A DNA stretch of 64,000 nt from Sinobaca qinghaiensis (GTDB lineage: Bacteria > Bacillota > Bacilli > Bacillales > Marinococcaceae): assembly GCF_003610495.1 (NCBI RefSeq), contig NZ_RAPK01000010.1, forward strand, positions 186,001 through 250,000, in the 5' to 3' direction. A program made the translations under genes and the position numbers. The first letter of the stretch is position 1. Each line of letters opens with the position of its first letter. This document shows positions 56,104-63,490 of this stretch, one piece after another. Below the pieces are notes generated by a model. That model ran no database searches, was not told where the DNA came from, and was given only the letters and a program-made list of their open reading frames with translations.

Positions 56104-57489
56104 TTATGAAACGCTGCGGTTTTTTCTTTTGAACAGGAACACTCCGCCGGCAAAGGCAGTTAATGCTCCAAGCAGAGCAAACAGCGGCATATTAGAGGCT
56201 GTATTTGGAAGAAGTCCGCCTTCTTCTGATTCTTCCTCTTCCTGCTCATCTGCCGCAGCCATTGCTGCAGCGTTTAATGCTATTTTTTCTTCAAAGTCCG
56301 ATTTGCGGATTAAGGAATGAATTCCTTTGGTCTGGTCGACGACCTGCGATACCTCATAATCAGTTGCAGCACTTAAATAAGCGAGTGCCTTGGCCCGGTC
56401 CATTCCAAATTCTTCGTCCAGAAAATCGATGGACTCTCTTGTCGCTTCTTTCATCGCTTCATCCAGATCTTCATCGAGGCCGACAGGAATCCAGAAATCA
56501 TCTGTTTCCCCAAATGGCTGAGTAAAATCTTCAGAGTCTCCCGGAATGGCGTCTTCCCCATTTTTCAAAACGGTCAGCCGGAACGTTCCACGCAGGGATC
56601 CTTCCAAAGCTGTTAATGCCACTTCGCCGTCCCCCTGCGAAAAATGAGGGTCGCCGGTATAGAACATTCCGCCTTCCACCTGAATCGGCAGATAAAGAGA
56701 AGAGTCTTCTCCCAGCTCATTAATATCAATATTGCCGCCGGTTTCTGAAGGCGGAACAGAACTAACGTATTCTTCTGTAGCAGAAGCTACTCCCATCATT
56801 CCCATAAAAGGGTCCAGCGGGAACGTAACGTCTTCTCCAGGTATTTCGCCTCTCCATTCCCCGTCCACTTTTTCAATAGGAGTGAATGTGGAAATATTGT
56901 TGTAGAGCTCCGGATTATCTTCATCCGCTCCCTCCTGCGGTCCCTCATTTTCCGGGAACTCGCCGGGAAGCGCTCCTTTGTAATGACGGTTGGATATAAC
57001 GCCGTAAGGAACACGCGGTTCCAGATCGAGTACTTCAATTTTCAGCACATCGCCGGGCTCCGCTCCTTCAATTGCCACCGGACCGGTAACAACGTGAGGG
57101 CCGTGGTCATCAAAATCATGATCAATATCAGAAGCAGCGATGTCTTTTGCTTCTTCAAGAATTTCATCTTCTTCTATTCCATACTCTTCAAAAAACTCCA
57201 CAGGATCTCTTCCCTGGTCTTCAAGAATCCCTTCATGCGATACGGTATCAAACGTTACCGTTTCACCGGATTTAATCGTCTTCACTGCTTCACTTTCCAG
57301 ATTCGGCAGATCACCCCATTGAATATTTTCCACCGTAGATGGTATGTAATGATCTCCATCTGCTTCTTCTGGAGTAATCGTGTTCTTTGTAAATGATGAT
57401 TCCTGTTCTGCAGATACGCCGGCTGCAAATGGAAGGCTCATTAATACTGCCATAGAACTTACTCCCACTTTTTTCTTCAGATTGCTCAT
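56104..57489 (-). CDS. Cell-wall-anchored acetamidase/formamidase-family protein
   Basis: A 461-residue secreted protein. A signal peptide (about residues 1-27, ending VSAEQ) precedes an FmdA/AmdA-type domain, recognised from HGPHVVTGPVAIEGAEPGD, EPRVPYGVISNRH and the metal-site-like GDPHFSQGDGEVALTALE. The C-terminus is a sortase signal: LPNTA at 427-431, a hydrophobic helix and the charged FKRKNR. LPNTA is the class D sortase type. The enzyme would release ammonia from formamide, acetamide or similar amides outside the membrane; known family members are cytoplasmic. The protein is very acidic. It is a single gene with a palindrome in its promoter. Confidence 0.85.
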   Translation of the reverse strand: MSNLKKKVGVSSMAVLMSLPFAAGVSAEQESSFTKNTITPEEADGDHYIPSTVENIQWGDLPNLESEAVKTIKSGETVTFDTVSHEGILEDQGRDPVEFFEEYGIEEDEILEEAKDIAASDIDHDFDDHGPHVVTGPVAIEGAEPGDVLKIEVLDLEPRVPYGVISNRHYKGALPGEFPENEGPQEGADEDNPELYNNISTFTPIEKVDGEWRGEIPGEDVTFPLDPFMGMMGVASATEEYVSSVPPSETGGNIDINELGEDSSLYLPIQVEGGMFYTGDPHFSQGDGEVALTALEGSLRGTFRLTVLKNGEDAIPGDSEDFTQPFGETDDFWIPVGLDEDLDEAMKEATRESIDFLDEEFGMDRAKALAYLSAATDYEVSQVVDQTKGIHSLIRKSDFEEKIALNAAAMAAADEQEEEESEEGGLLPNTASNMPLFALLGALTAFAGGVFLFKRKNRSVS

Positions 57490-57524
57490 ACGTACTCCCC
57501 CTTTTTTTGTAAAATGTCCTCACT

Positions 57525-57546
57525 ATCGTAACAGGTCGCATGACCT
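57525..57546 (-). promoter_or_regulatory. Promoter region with palindrome for the LPNTA protein gene
   Basis: A minus-strand TACGAT (57525-57530) could be the -10, with the perfect palindrome AGGTCGCATGACCT (57533-57546) occupying the space between it and a poor -35. A regulator binding here could control it; the regulator is unknown. Confidence 0.35.
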
Positions 57547-57596
57547 AAAACCTTCAGCCTGGAAGATAATCTGTCACTAAATATAATTAAATGCAT

Positions 57597-57628
57597 AAAA
57601 AAAGCTTCCCTTATTCAGGAAAGCCTTA
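57597..57628 (-). terminator. Terminator after the 50-residue protein gene
   Basis: On the minus strand AAGGCTTTCC pairs with GGGAAGCTTT around TGAATAA, followed by TTTTT. It begins about 30 bases after the stop codon. Confidence 0.8.
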
Positions 57629-57660
57629 CATTAAAGTGGATATATCAGATCGTTCTGCCG

Positions 57661-57813
57661 CTACATTCGTTTTCCTTTTTTAAAGAAATACTTTTCCATC
57701 AGCTGACGGGTCGTTTCCTTGCGCTCTTCAGTGTATCCTCCCATATAGAGGACTTTGTTTGTCTTTTTCAGGCGGTCCGGATGAGTTGGCTTCTGCTTTT
57801 CCGTGCTCACCAT
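57661..57813 (-). CDS. Small basic hypothetical protein (50 residues)
   Basis: A short gene with a near-perfect AAAGGAGG site 8-9 bases before the ATG and a terminator behind it. The protein is basic and soluble; it begins MVSTEKQKPTHPDRLKKTNK, then VLYMGGYTEERKETTRQLME, and ends KKGKRM. I do not recognise the family. Signals and a protein-like composition support it as real, although it is too short for most gene callers. Confidence 0.6.
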   Translation of the reverse strand: MVSTEKQKPTHPDRLKKTNKVLYMGGYTEERKETTRQLMEKYFFKKGKRM

Positions 57814-57873
57814 CGATTGTTCCTCCTTTTATAAGAAAAGCTTTATTCATTCACGTACATACTGGCTTCTTAG

Positions 57874-57901
57874 CTTCATTTTACCGAAGCTTTTTATTAT
57901 T
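57874..57901 (+). terminator. Orphan hairpin with T run
   Basis: AGCTTC and GAAGCT pair around ATTTTACC and are followed by TTTTTATT on the plus strand. No plus-strand gene lies before it in the divergent region 57814-58014, so it may end a small RNA or be incidental. Confidence 0.35.
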
Positions 57902-57951
57902 TACAAACAAAATATTCTGAACATTCATATGAGCCGATTCAACGGAAGCGG

Positions 57952-57977
57952 GTTACAAACACACAGAGAAAGGGAAG
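57952..57977 (+). promoter_or_regulatory. Candidate sigma-B-like promoter
   Basis: GTTACA and GGGAAG are 14 bases apart, resembling the general-stress sigma-B pattern GTTTAA-N14-GGGTAT, and are placed to start a short leader before the gene at 58015. The match is partial; a sigma-A -10 (TATAGT at about 57983) is an alternative. Confidence 0.3.
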
Positions 57978-58014
57978 CAGATATATAGTATAGAAACAAA
58001 GGAGATGGCTCACC

Positions 58015-58311
58015 ATGAAGGCACTGCTTTTTAAAGTCCCTGAAAAAACATATTCTATCCAGGTGGTGGCAAGATTGTTCAGGCCCCAGACGCAGAAAAA
58101 AGGATCCTTTGATGAAGAAGGCGTCTTTTCTTTTGAAGACGGTCCTATGCTTCCCGGACGGATTTCTTTTCTTACGTCAGAAAAGCTGCGCTACGGATCC
58201 ACTTATTATATTCAAATGAACAAAAAGGTATATGGTTTTGAACCGGAAAAAATGCGTGAACAGGGTTCAAAATATGTAGTGACCGGCCTTTACACGTATC
58301 TCGACCGATGA
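58015..58311 (+). CDS. Hypothetical protein (98 residues)
   Basis: I do not recognise this protein. An AAAGGAGATG site precedes the ATG. The sequence is basic and beta-rich in appearance (KTYSIQVVARLF, YGSTYYIQMNKKVYGF, KYVVTGLYTYL), with no TM helix or signal peptide. Its stop overlaps the next ATG (ATGA), so it is coupled to the following unknown gene. Confidence 0.7.
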   Translation: MKALLFKVPEKTYSIQVVARLFRPQTQKKGSFDEEGVFSFEDGPMLPGRISFLTSEKLRYGSTYYIQMNKKVYGFEPEKMREQGSKYVVTGLYTYLDR

Positions 58312-58667
58312 TACTGCGCAGCCGCACGAAAGAAGAGCCTATTACCCATCCTGAAAACGCCGGTAAAATAAACAAAGCCCGCCGGAAGAAGTCTCCCTAT
58401 TTTACAATAGAAGGCGAGCTGGCCGAAGAATTTAAAAAGGTGCTGCCCTTTCAGAATATAAGCAAAGAGGAAGCTGACACGCTGGATACGAGCTGGACAC
58501 CGCGCCATACAGTGAAAAAGGTGACCGGAATAACTGTATCTGTCCAGGACATTGTATTTGTGATAAAGCTGAAAGGATTCACCGGCCTGCATAAGCTCTT
58601 TACAGCCTACCAGGTGGATGTCTCCGAACAGGAAAGCGCCCCGGTTATTACATTTACACGTAACTAA
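58308..58667 (+). CDS. Hypothetical protein (119 residues)
   Basis: I do not recognise this protein. It starts in the ATGA overlap with the preceding gene. The N-terminal 30 residues are strongly basic (RSRTKEE, KARRKKS), followed by a mixed domain (YFTIEGELAEEFKKVLPF, VTGITVSVQDIVFVIKLKG). No TM helix is visible. The two genes likely form a small stress or accessory operon of unknown role. Confidence 0.7.
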   Translation: MILRSRTKEEPITHPENAGKINKARRKKSPYFTIEGELAEEFKKVLPFQNISKEEADTLDTSWTPRHTVKKVTGITVSVQDIVFVIKLKGFTGLHKLFTAYQVDVSEQESAPVITFTRN

Positions 58668-58676
58668 AAGGGCGCT

Positions 58677-58859
58677 TTATTTTTCTTCTTTTTTCAACTC
58701 TTCCTGTATTACCTGAAGATCTTCTTCTGCCTGCTTTTGGTAATCATGATGAACATGCTGCAGCTCCCGCTCAAATTTCCGCTTTTCATTCCAGGATAAG
58801 TACACAGAGCCGATACCGGCCATAACAGCACCCGCTGCCATTACTATAGGCTTTTTCAT
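58677..58859 (-). CDS. Small membrane-anchored coiled-coil protein
   Basis: A 60-residue protein with one N-terminal hydrophobic helix (PIVMAAGAVMAGIGSVYL) and a long charged helix ending in EELKKEEK that looks coiled-coil. Function unknown. An AAGGGGGAAGG-type site precedes the ATG. It is convergent with the hypothetical pair and lies 25 bases after the patatin-like gene, perhaps in the same transcript. Confidence 0.7.
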   Translation of the reverse strand: MKKPIVMAAGAVMAGIGSVYLSWNEKRKFERELQHVHHDYQKQAEEDLQVIQEELKKEEK

Positions 58860-58884
58860 TATTCCTTCCCCCTTTGTATCATTA

Positions 58885-60072
58885 TTACCAAAGTACCCGC
58901 TTTTCTCCTTCCTTTAACACTTTTTCTACATAACGAATATCCTCAAAAGGGAATGCAGGAGTTTCTTTCCATTTTCCGGCCGGGATTTCCTCTGGATAAA
59001 GCAACTTCAATGCCGCATCCATTCTGACAGCACCGATCCACTGCAGAACGCTCATTTCCACTTCATTAAATGCATCCAGATCTGTCCGGAGGTAACCCGC
59101 AAGCTCTTCCACTCGTTTATATTTCTTATAATCCCATGCCAGTCGTTGGATTGAATGGAAACTTTTCTGTTTTTTAATAAACTCTTCTGTATTATCCTCC
59201 AATATAATCTGAATCCCACGTCTGTCGTGTTCTTTACTTAATATTTCCCTTCTTAAATAGATCATTTCACTCATGCTTATGTTGAGTATCCTCAGGGTGC
59301 GCGTAGGAAAGCTCGATTTGTATCCCGGCGGCCAAATACGGTTTCTGTCACTGGCGTCCATCGTAATAAAATCGCCTTCTTCCTGAAGAATGCTATTCGT
59401 TCCTAAGTTATCAAACACCCCGCCATCCGTGAGATAGAGATATTCAGGAAGCACATCCGGATAGCTGGATGTTCCATCTGTATCTATAAAAGTAAGCCCT
59501 TTTGTGGATAGACGCACAGGTGCAAAAATCATTGGATACGCTGCGGAAACCGCTACGGCAAAGGCTACGGAAATACTATCTATGTCTTTACTCCGTCCTA
59601 TCTTCTCTCCCTCCATTGAAAAAGCATTAAAATAAAAGCCCTTCATCGTATTCAGGCAGGCAGCGTTACAGTTCCACAGCGGAGCATGGGGAAGTTCATT
59701 CATTTTTATATTTCCATAAATTTCTTTTTTCAGCATCTCCGGAAACATCATGCTTAAGTTCAGACGGGGAGCCCACAGCTTATGCGGGCGGCGCAGCAGC
59801 TTCCAGAAAAGCTTCCGCCTTATATTAACCAAACCCATGTCTGTCATGGGTTTGGTTACTCTATCATCGAAGTCTTTTACATCTGTAAAAGGACCGTCTG
59901 CCAGAGCTTTCATGACAGCCCCTGCTGTAATGCTTCCGCCGGAAACTGATGTAATGCCCTGTACCTTATGGTCAAGTCCGAGCTCCACCAGCCTTCGGTA
60001 GCCGCCCAGGCAATAGTAGGAAGCACGGAAGCCGCCGCCGGAAAAACCTATGTTTAAGCCGTCTTGTTTCAT
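58885..60072 (-). CDS. Patatin-like phospholipase
   Basis: A 395-residue lipid acyl hydrolase-like protein. The oxyanion loop GFSGGGFRASYY is at the N-terminus, the catalytic serine is in GITSVSGGSITAG (about residue 44), and the catalytic aspartate is in YLTDGGVFDNLG. The Ser-Asp dyad is thus complete. No signal peptide is seen, so it is probably cytoplasmic. Substrate unknown; such proteins act on phospholipids. It lies 15 bases after the ROK gene. Confidence 0.87.
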   Translation of the reverse strand: MKQDGLNIGFSGGGFRASYYCLGGYRRLVELGLDHKVQGITSVSGGSITAGAVMKALADGPFTDVKDFDDRVTKPMTDMGLVNIRRKLFWKLLRRPHKLWAPRLNLSMMFPEMLKKEIYGNIKMNELPHAPLWNCNAACLNTMKGFYFNAFSMEGEKIGRSKDIDSISVAFAVAVSAAYPMIFAPVRLSTKGLTFIDTDGTSSYPDVLPEYLYLTDGGVFDNLGTNSILQEEGDFITMDASDRNRIWPPGYKSSFPTRTLRILNISMSEMIYLRREILSKEHDRRGIQIILEDNTEEFIKKQKSFHSIQRLAWDYKKYKRVEELAGYLRTDLDAFNEVEMSVLQWIGAVRMDAALKLLYPEEIPAGKWKETPAFPFEDIRYVEKVLKEGEKRVLW

Positions 60073-60086
60073 CCACAGCCTCTCCT

Positions 60087-60965
60087 TTACAGATGATTAA
60101 AAAAGCCGTAGGCGGCTCCTATGATATTCGCATGCTGACGGTAGCTGCACGGAAGTACTTTAGGCGTTATTGTGGCATCAGGTATCGAGTGTACCAGCTT
60201 GTCTACTGCGCGCTGTATTTCCTCTACTGCACTTTCTCTTTCACTGATACCCCCTCCAATTAATATAACTTCAGGGTCATAGACGTATTGGATATTATAA
60301 ATGCCTGCTGCCAGATCACGGTAAAAATTGGCTATCGCCTCCTTACAGACCACATCCCCCTCTTCTGCAAGCCGATATACATCCTGTCCAGTCAGGGTAT
60401 CGCCGCCCGGTGATTTTTTTTGATTTACTTTATCCACAAGCGCTCCCATAGATGCTGTTTCGCTCCATGTTTTTGGATTCGGGCTGCTCCAGTTGGTCAG
60501 CATATATCCAAACTCCCCGCCGTGCAGATGAGCCCCTTTATGCAGTTCGCGGTTTTTTATAACCGCTCCGCCTATTCCTGTTCCTATTGTCATGACAATA
60601 ATATTTTTCCTATCGGCGCCTGCTCCGTTCCAGACTTCCGCATAGGCTGCACAATTTGCATCGTTTTCTAAGTATACCGGGCACTGAAGGGACGTCTGCA
60701 CAGCTGCTTTAATGTTTGGTCCATGAAAATAAGGAAGCGCACTGGTCCCATAAATTATCCCATCTTCCCCAACTGCGCCCGGCGCGCTCACGGCGGCTCC
60801 CTGGACTGCTCCGGATTTATCCCATATTCGCCTGATTGAGTTGATCAGTTCTTCCAATGTTTCAGGCGTCCGGTATTTATCACTCTTTTTCATCTCTGCT
60901 TTTTCATTTACAATCCCGTGCTTAACGTAGGTTCCGCCTATATCAAATACTAGAATGTCCGGCAC
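60087..60965 (-). CDS. ROK-family sugar kinase or regulator
   Basis: A 292-residue protein of the ROK family. The N-terminal ATP motif is FDIGGTYVKHGIV. The sugar-binding ENDANCAAYAEVW and TIGTGIGGAVI with AHLHGGEFGYML follow. No helix-turn-helix is present, so it is more likely a kinase (glucose or a related sugar) than a repressor. It starts with GTG, supported by GTGAGGG. The usual CxCGxxGC zinc motif is not obvious. Confidence 0.85.
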   Translation of the reverse strand: MPDILVFDIGGTYVKHGIVNEKAEMKKSDKYRTPETLEELINSIRRIWDKSGAVQGAAVSAPGAVGEDGIIYGTSALPYFHGPNIKAAVQTSLQCPVYLENDANCAAYAEVWNGAGADRKNIIVMTIGTGIGGAVIKNRELHKGAHLHGGEFGYMLTNWSSPNPKTWSETASMGALVDKVNQKKSPGGDTLTGQDVYRLAEEGDVVCKEAIANFYRDLAAGIYNIQYVYDPEVILIGGGISERESAVEEIQRAVDKLVHSIPDATITPKVLPCSYRQHANIIGAAYGFFNHL

Positions 60966-61031
60966 TATGATCCCTCACTTCTATGTTGTAAGAATGCGCT
61001 GTTGTATATATTCTACTTTATCAATAGATAA

Positions 61032-61670
61032 TCATTCTTCTTTTACCAGCCCATGCTTGAATGCGTAAACAACCGCCTGCGTGCGGTCATGGACGCCAAG
61101 CTTGCCAAGAATATTGCTCACATGAACCTTGGTGGTTTTCAGCGCAATAAAAAGCTGACCGGCAATTTCCTGGTTGCTCTTTCCTTCCGCCATCAGCTGA
61201 AGCACTTCCTGCTCTCTCGCTGTGAGCTGTTCATAAAGATCAACTTGTACGGGTTTTCTCATCTTGTGCAGCATTTTCTCGGTCACTTCCGGTTCGAGAA
61301 TTGACTCTCCGCTGCATGCCGCCCGGACCGCATCGGCGATTCTGCCGGCTTTGGAGGTTTTAAGTATATAGCTCATAGCTCCCGCCTCGAGAGCCGGGTA
61401 CACTTTTTCATCATCCAGAAAGCTTGTAACAATAATAATTCTGGCAGACGGCCATTTATCCATAATGGCTTTTGTTGCTTCAATGCCGTCCATATCTTTC
61501 ATGACAAGGTCCATTAGAATGACGTCCGGGCGGTGCTTGAATGCCTCTGCCACTGCCTCTCTTCCGCTGGACGCCTCTGCTACTACTTCCATATCGGGCT
61601 GGGATGACAAATAGGCAGTGACGCCGATCCGTACCATTTCATGATCATCTGCAAACAGTATTCTAATCAA
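61032..61670 (-). CDS. liaR: LiaR/VraR-type response regulator
   Basis: A 212-residue NarL/FixJ regulator. The receiver has DDHEMVRIGV, the phosphoacceptor Asp in VILMDLVMKDMDG and a lysine in YILKTSKAG. The LuxR HTH spans about residues 150-205 (LTAREQEVLQLMAEG, VHVSNILGKLGVHDR). It is the partner of the adjacent kinase and in relatives responds to cell-wall antibiotics. It starts at a TTG inside the end of liaS with GGAGG eight bases before it. Confidence 0.9.
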   Translation of the reverse strand: MIRILFADDHEMVRIGVTAYLSSQPDMEVVAEASSGREAVAEAFKHRPDVILMDLVMKDMDGIEATKAIMDKWPSARIIIVTSFLDDEKVYPALEAGAMSYILKTSKAGRIADAVRAACSGESILEPEVTEKMLHKMRKPVQVDLYEQLTAREQEVLQLMAEGKSNQEIAGQLFIALKTTKVHVSNILGKLGVHDRTQAVVYAFKHGLVKEE

Positions 61671-62709
61671 CGCTTTGATCCTCCCTCCGCAGCTGCGGTA
61701 CTTTTACTTCCACCCGGCTTCCTTCACCGGGAACACTCACAATTTTACAGCGCCCCCCGACTTCTTCTGCACGTTCTTTCATGTTGGTCAGCCCGTAGCT
61801 GTCTGTGCGTGCTTCTGCCGCTTCAAAACCAATCCCGTCATCGCTGATACGAAGAATAATCGTTTGATCCCGTTCAATCAGCAGCACGTGCAGGCTGTGC
61901 GCTCTGGCATGTCGCAGCGTATTGGAAACTGCTTCCTGAACGACACGGAACAGCTGATCTTCAACCCCTTTTTCAATCGGAAATTCTTCTGTCTTAATAT
62001 GAATATCAAGCGGCACCTTTTCCCTCAGCTCTTCCACCAGTTTAATGACCCCCGCCTGAAGCGACTGCTCCTGGAGGGCGGCCGGCCTTAAATGCAGCAG
62101 CAGTGCTCTCATTTCCACCTGGGACTGAATAATCATATCCTCTACGAGCCTCCAGCGTTTTTTGGAAGTATCCGCTATCTCCTTTTCCTCATCACTAATA
62201 GCAGAAACCATCATAGATGCCGCAAAAAGCTGCTGGCTGACGGAATCATGAAGCTCTCTGGCAATACGGGTGCGTTCCTGTTCAATAACTTCCTGCAGGC
62301 TCTGCTGTCTTTCCTCCGCCCGTTCGGTTGCCAGCTTTTGGCTTCGCTCCGCCTGAAGCTCCGCCTGCGTCTCCAGCTCCCTGAATGCTTTCTGAAGCTG
62401 CCTGAGCTCGGGCAGTGCCTCCTGGTCCTGTTTCGGAAGTCTTTCCCCTCTGACTAACGAAGAAGCTTCTATAATTGCTTTCTGCCACTTATGCTGCCAG
62501 TATAATCCGGAGATCAGGCCCAATACCGCCCCCGCTGTAACGAGCACAGCAGGGACCATAAATGCGTAGGGCAGATCCCCTATTCTTGCCTCCCATAGTA
62601 TGCGCAGCGACACCGGCTCAAATACCCGGAAGGTCAGAATCAAAATCAGCAGCCCAATAAGCAGTGAGGCCGCAATACCTATAACTATCTGTTTCATCAG
62701 CAGGGTCAT
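61663..62709 (-). CDS. liaS: LiaS/VraS-type sensor histidine kinase
   Basis: A 348-residue intramembrane-sensing kinase. Two N-terminal TM helices (about 9-30 and 48-70) have almost no extracellular loop. The HisKA_3 phosphoacceptor is in IARELHDSVSQQLFAASM (about residue 152), and the ATPase has LRISDDGIGFE and TDSYGLTNMKERA. It overlaps liaF by four bases (ATGA) and liaR by eight bases, so all three are coupled. Confidence 0.9.
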   Translation of the reverse strand: MTLLMKQIVIGIAASLLIGLLILILTFRVFEPVSLRILWEARIGDLPYAFMVPAVLVTAGAVLGLISGLYWQHKWQKAIIEASSLVRGERLPKQDQEALPELRQLQKAFRELETQAELQAERSQKLATERAEERQQSLQEVIEQERTRIARELHDSVSQQLFAASMMVSAISDEEKEIADTSKKRWRLVEDMIIQSQVEMRALLLHLRPAALQEQSLQAGVIKLVEELREKVPLDIHIKTEEFPIEKGVEDQLFRVVQEAVSNTLRHARAHSLHVLLIERDQTIILRISDDGIGFEAAEARTDSYGLTNMKERAEEVGGRCKIVSVPGEGSRVEVKVPQLRREDQSVD

Positions 62710-63428
62710 CTGCGTTTCACCTCCAGGTCTCCGGACAAAATGGAAGTAAAAATCTGCAGATGGACCGCTTCCGGTTCCTCTTCCTCAGAATGATAGATCA
62801 TCGATTTATTAAACAAGCGCTCTTTTTCCATACCGGGCAAAAACACATGACCGAATACCGTACTGTGATACAGGCTGAACTTCACTTCATACGGCACATA
62901 GATCGTTACCTTTCCCATGCCGTGCCTTATGACAATAACGGCTTCCTCCGGGAGAACAGTATTCGTTGTATCAATAATACGGTCTCCGACGCCTCCGGTT
63001 ATATTAATGTGCTTCCAGCCGTAGGGCTGCTCCAGCGTCTTTTCCCTGCCCAGAAATCTATTTTTCAGCAGTGGGCGCACGGCTTCCCTCTCCCTGTCCG
63101 GTTTTTCTATTAAAAAAGAAGGAACCAGTTCATCCGGCTGTTCCCGTTTTTTATGGCTCTGGATAAGCAGAAGCACTAAGAATGCCACAATGGCGAACCG
63201 TACCGAAATAGTGCTGAGAGCCGATAGTCCCAAACCGACAGCACCTATCCAGAAGACCACCTTTCCGAGCGTTCGTTTCATAAATTTTTTACCTAAAAAA
63301 AGAAGAACGGCAAAAAATAACAGGGAAAAAATAATACCGCCGTCTGTAAATAACAGCTCTATGGCTAAAAGAATGACAGCAATCAGGCCGACTGTATTTA
63401 TCGTTGTTGTTGAAATTCTGGAAAGCAT
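62706..63428 (-). CDS. liaF: LiaF-type envelope stress inhibitor
   Basis: A 240-residue membrane protein with about four N-terminal TM helices (residues 8-95) and a C-terminal LiaF domain (TGGVGDRIIDTTNTVLPEEA, GMGKVTIYVPYEVKFSLYHS). In B. subtilis LiaF keeps LiaS inactive in the absence of stress. It has an AAAGGAG site. It follows the liaH-like gene across a terminator-like hairpin. Confidence 0.9.
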   Translation of the reverse strand: MLSRISTTTINTVGLIAVILLAIELLFTDGGIIFSLLFFAVLLFLGKKFMKRTLGKVVFWIGAVGLGLSALSTISVRFAIVAFLVLLLIQSHKKREQPDELVPSFLIEKPDREREAVRPLLKNRFLGREKTLEQPYGWKHINITGGVGDRIIDTTNTVLPEEAVIVIRHGMGKVTIYVPYEVKFSLYHSTVFGHVFLPGMEKERLFNKSMIYHSEEEEPEAVHLQIFTSILSGDLEVKRR

Positions 63429-63460
63429 CGCCGTTCTCCTTTCTTCACGCTGTTATGTAG

Positions 63461-63488
63461 AAAAAAAGGGGACCTGTTGCCCCCCTTT
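63461..63488 (-). terminator. Terminator or attenuator between liaH and liaF
   Basis: On the minus strand AAAGGGG pairs with TCCCCTTT around GGCAACAGG, followed by TTTTT. It lies right after the liaH stop, so liaF-liaS-liaR would receive only readthrough or have a weaker promoter of their own. Confidence 0.8.
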
Positions 63489-63490
63489 GA

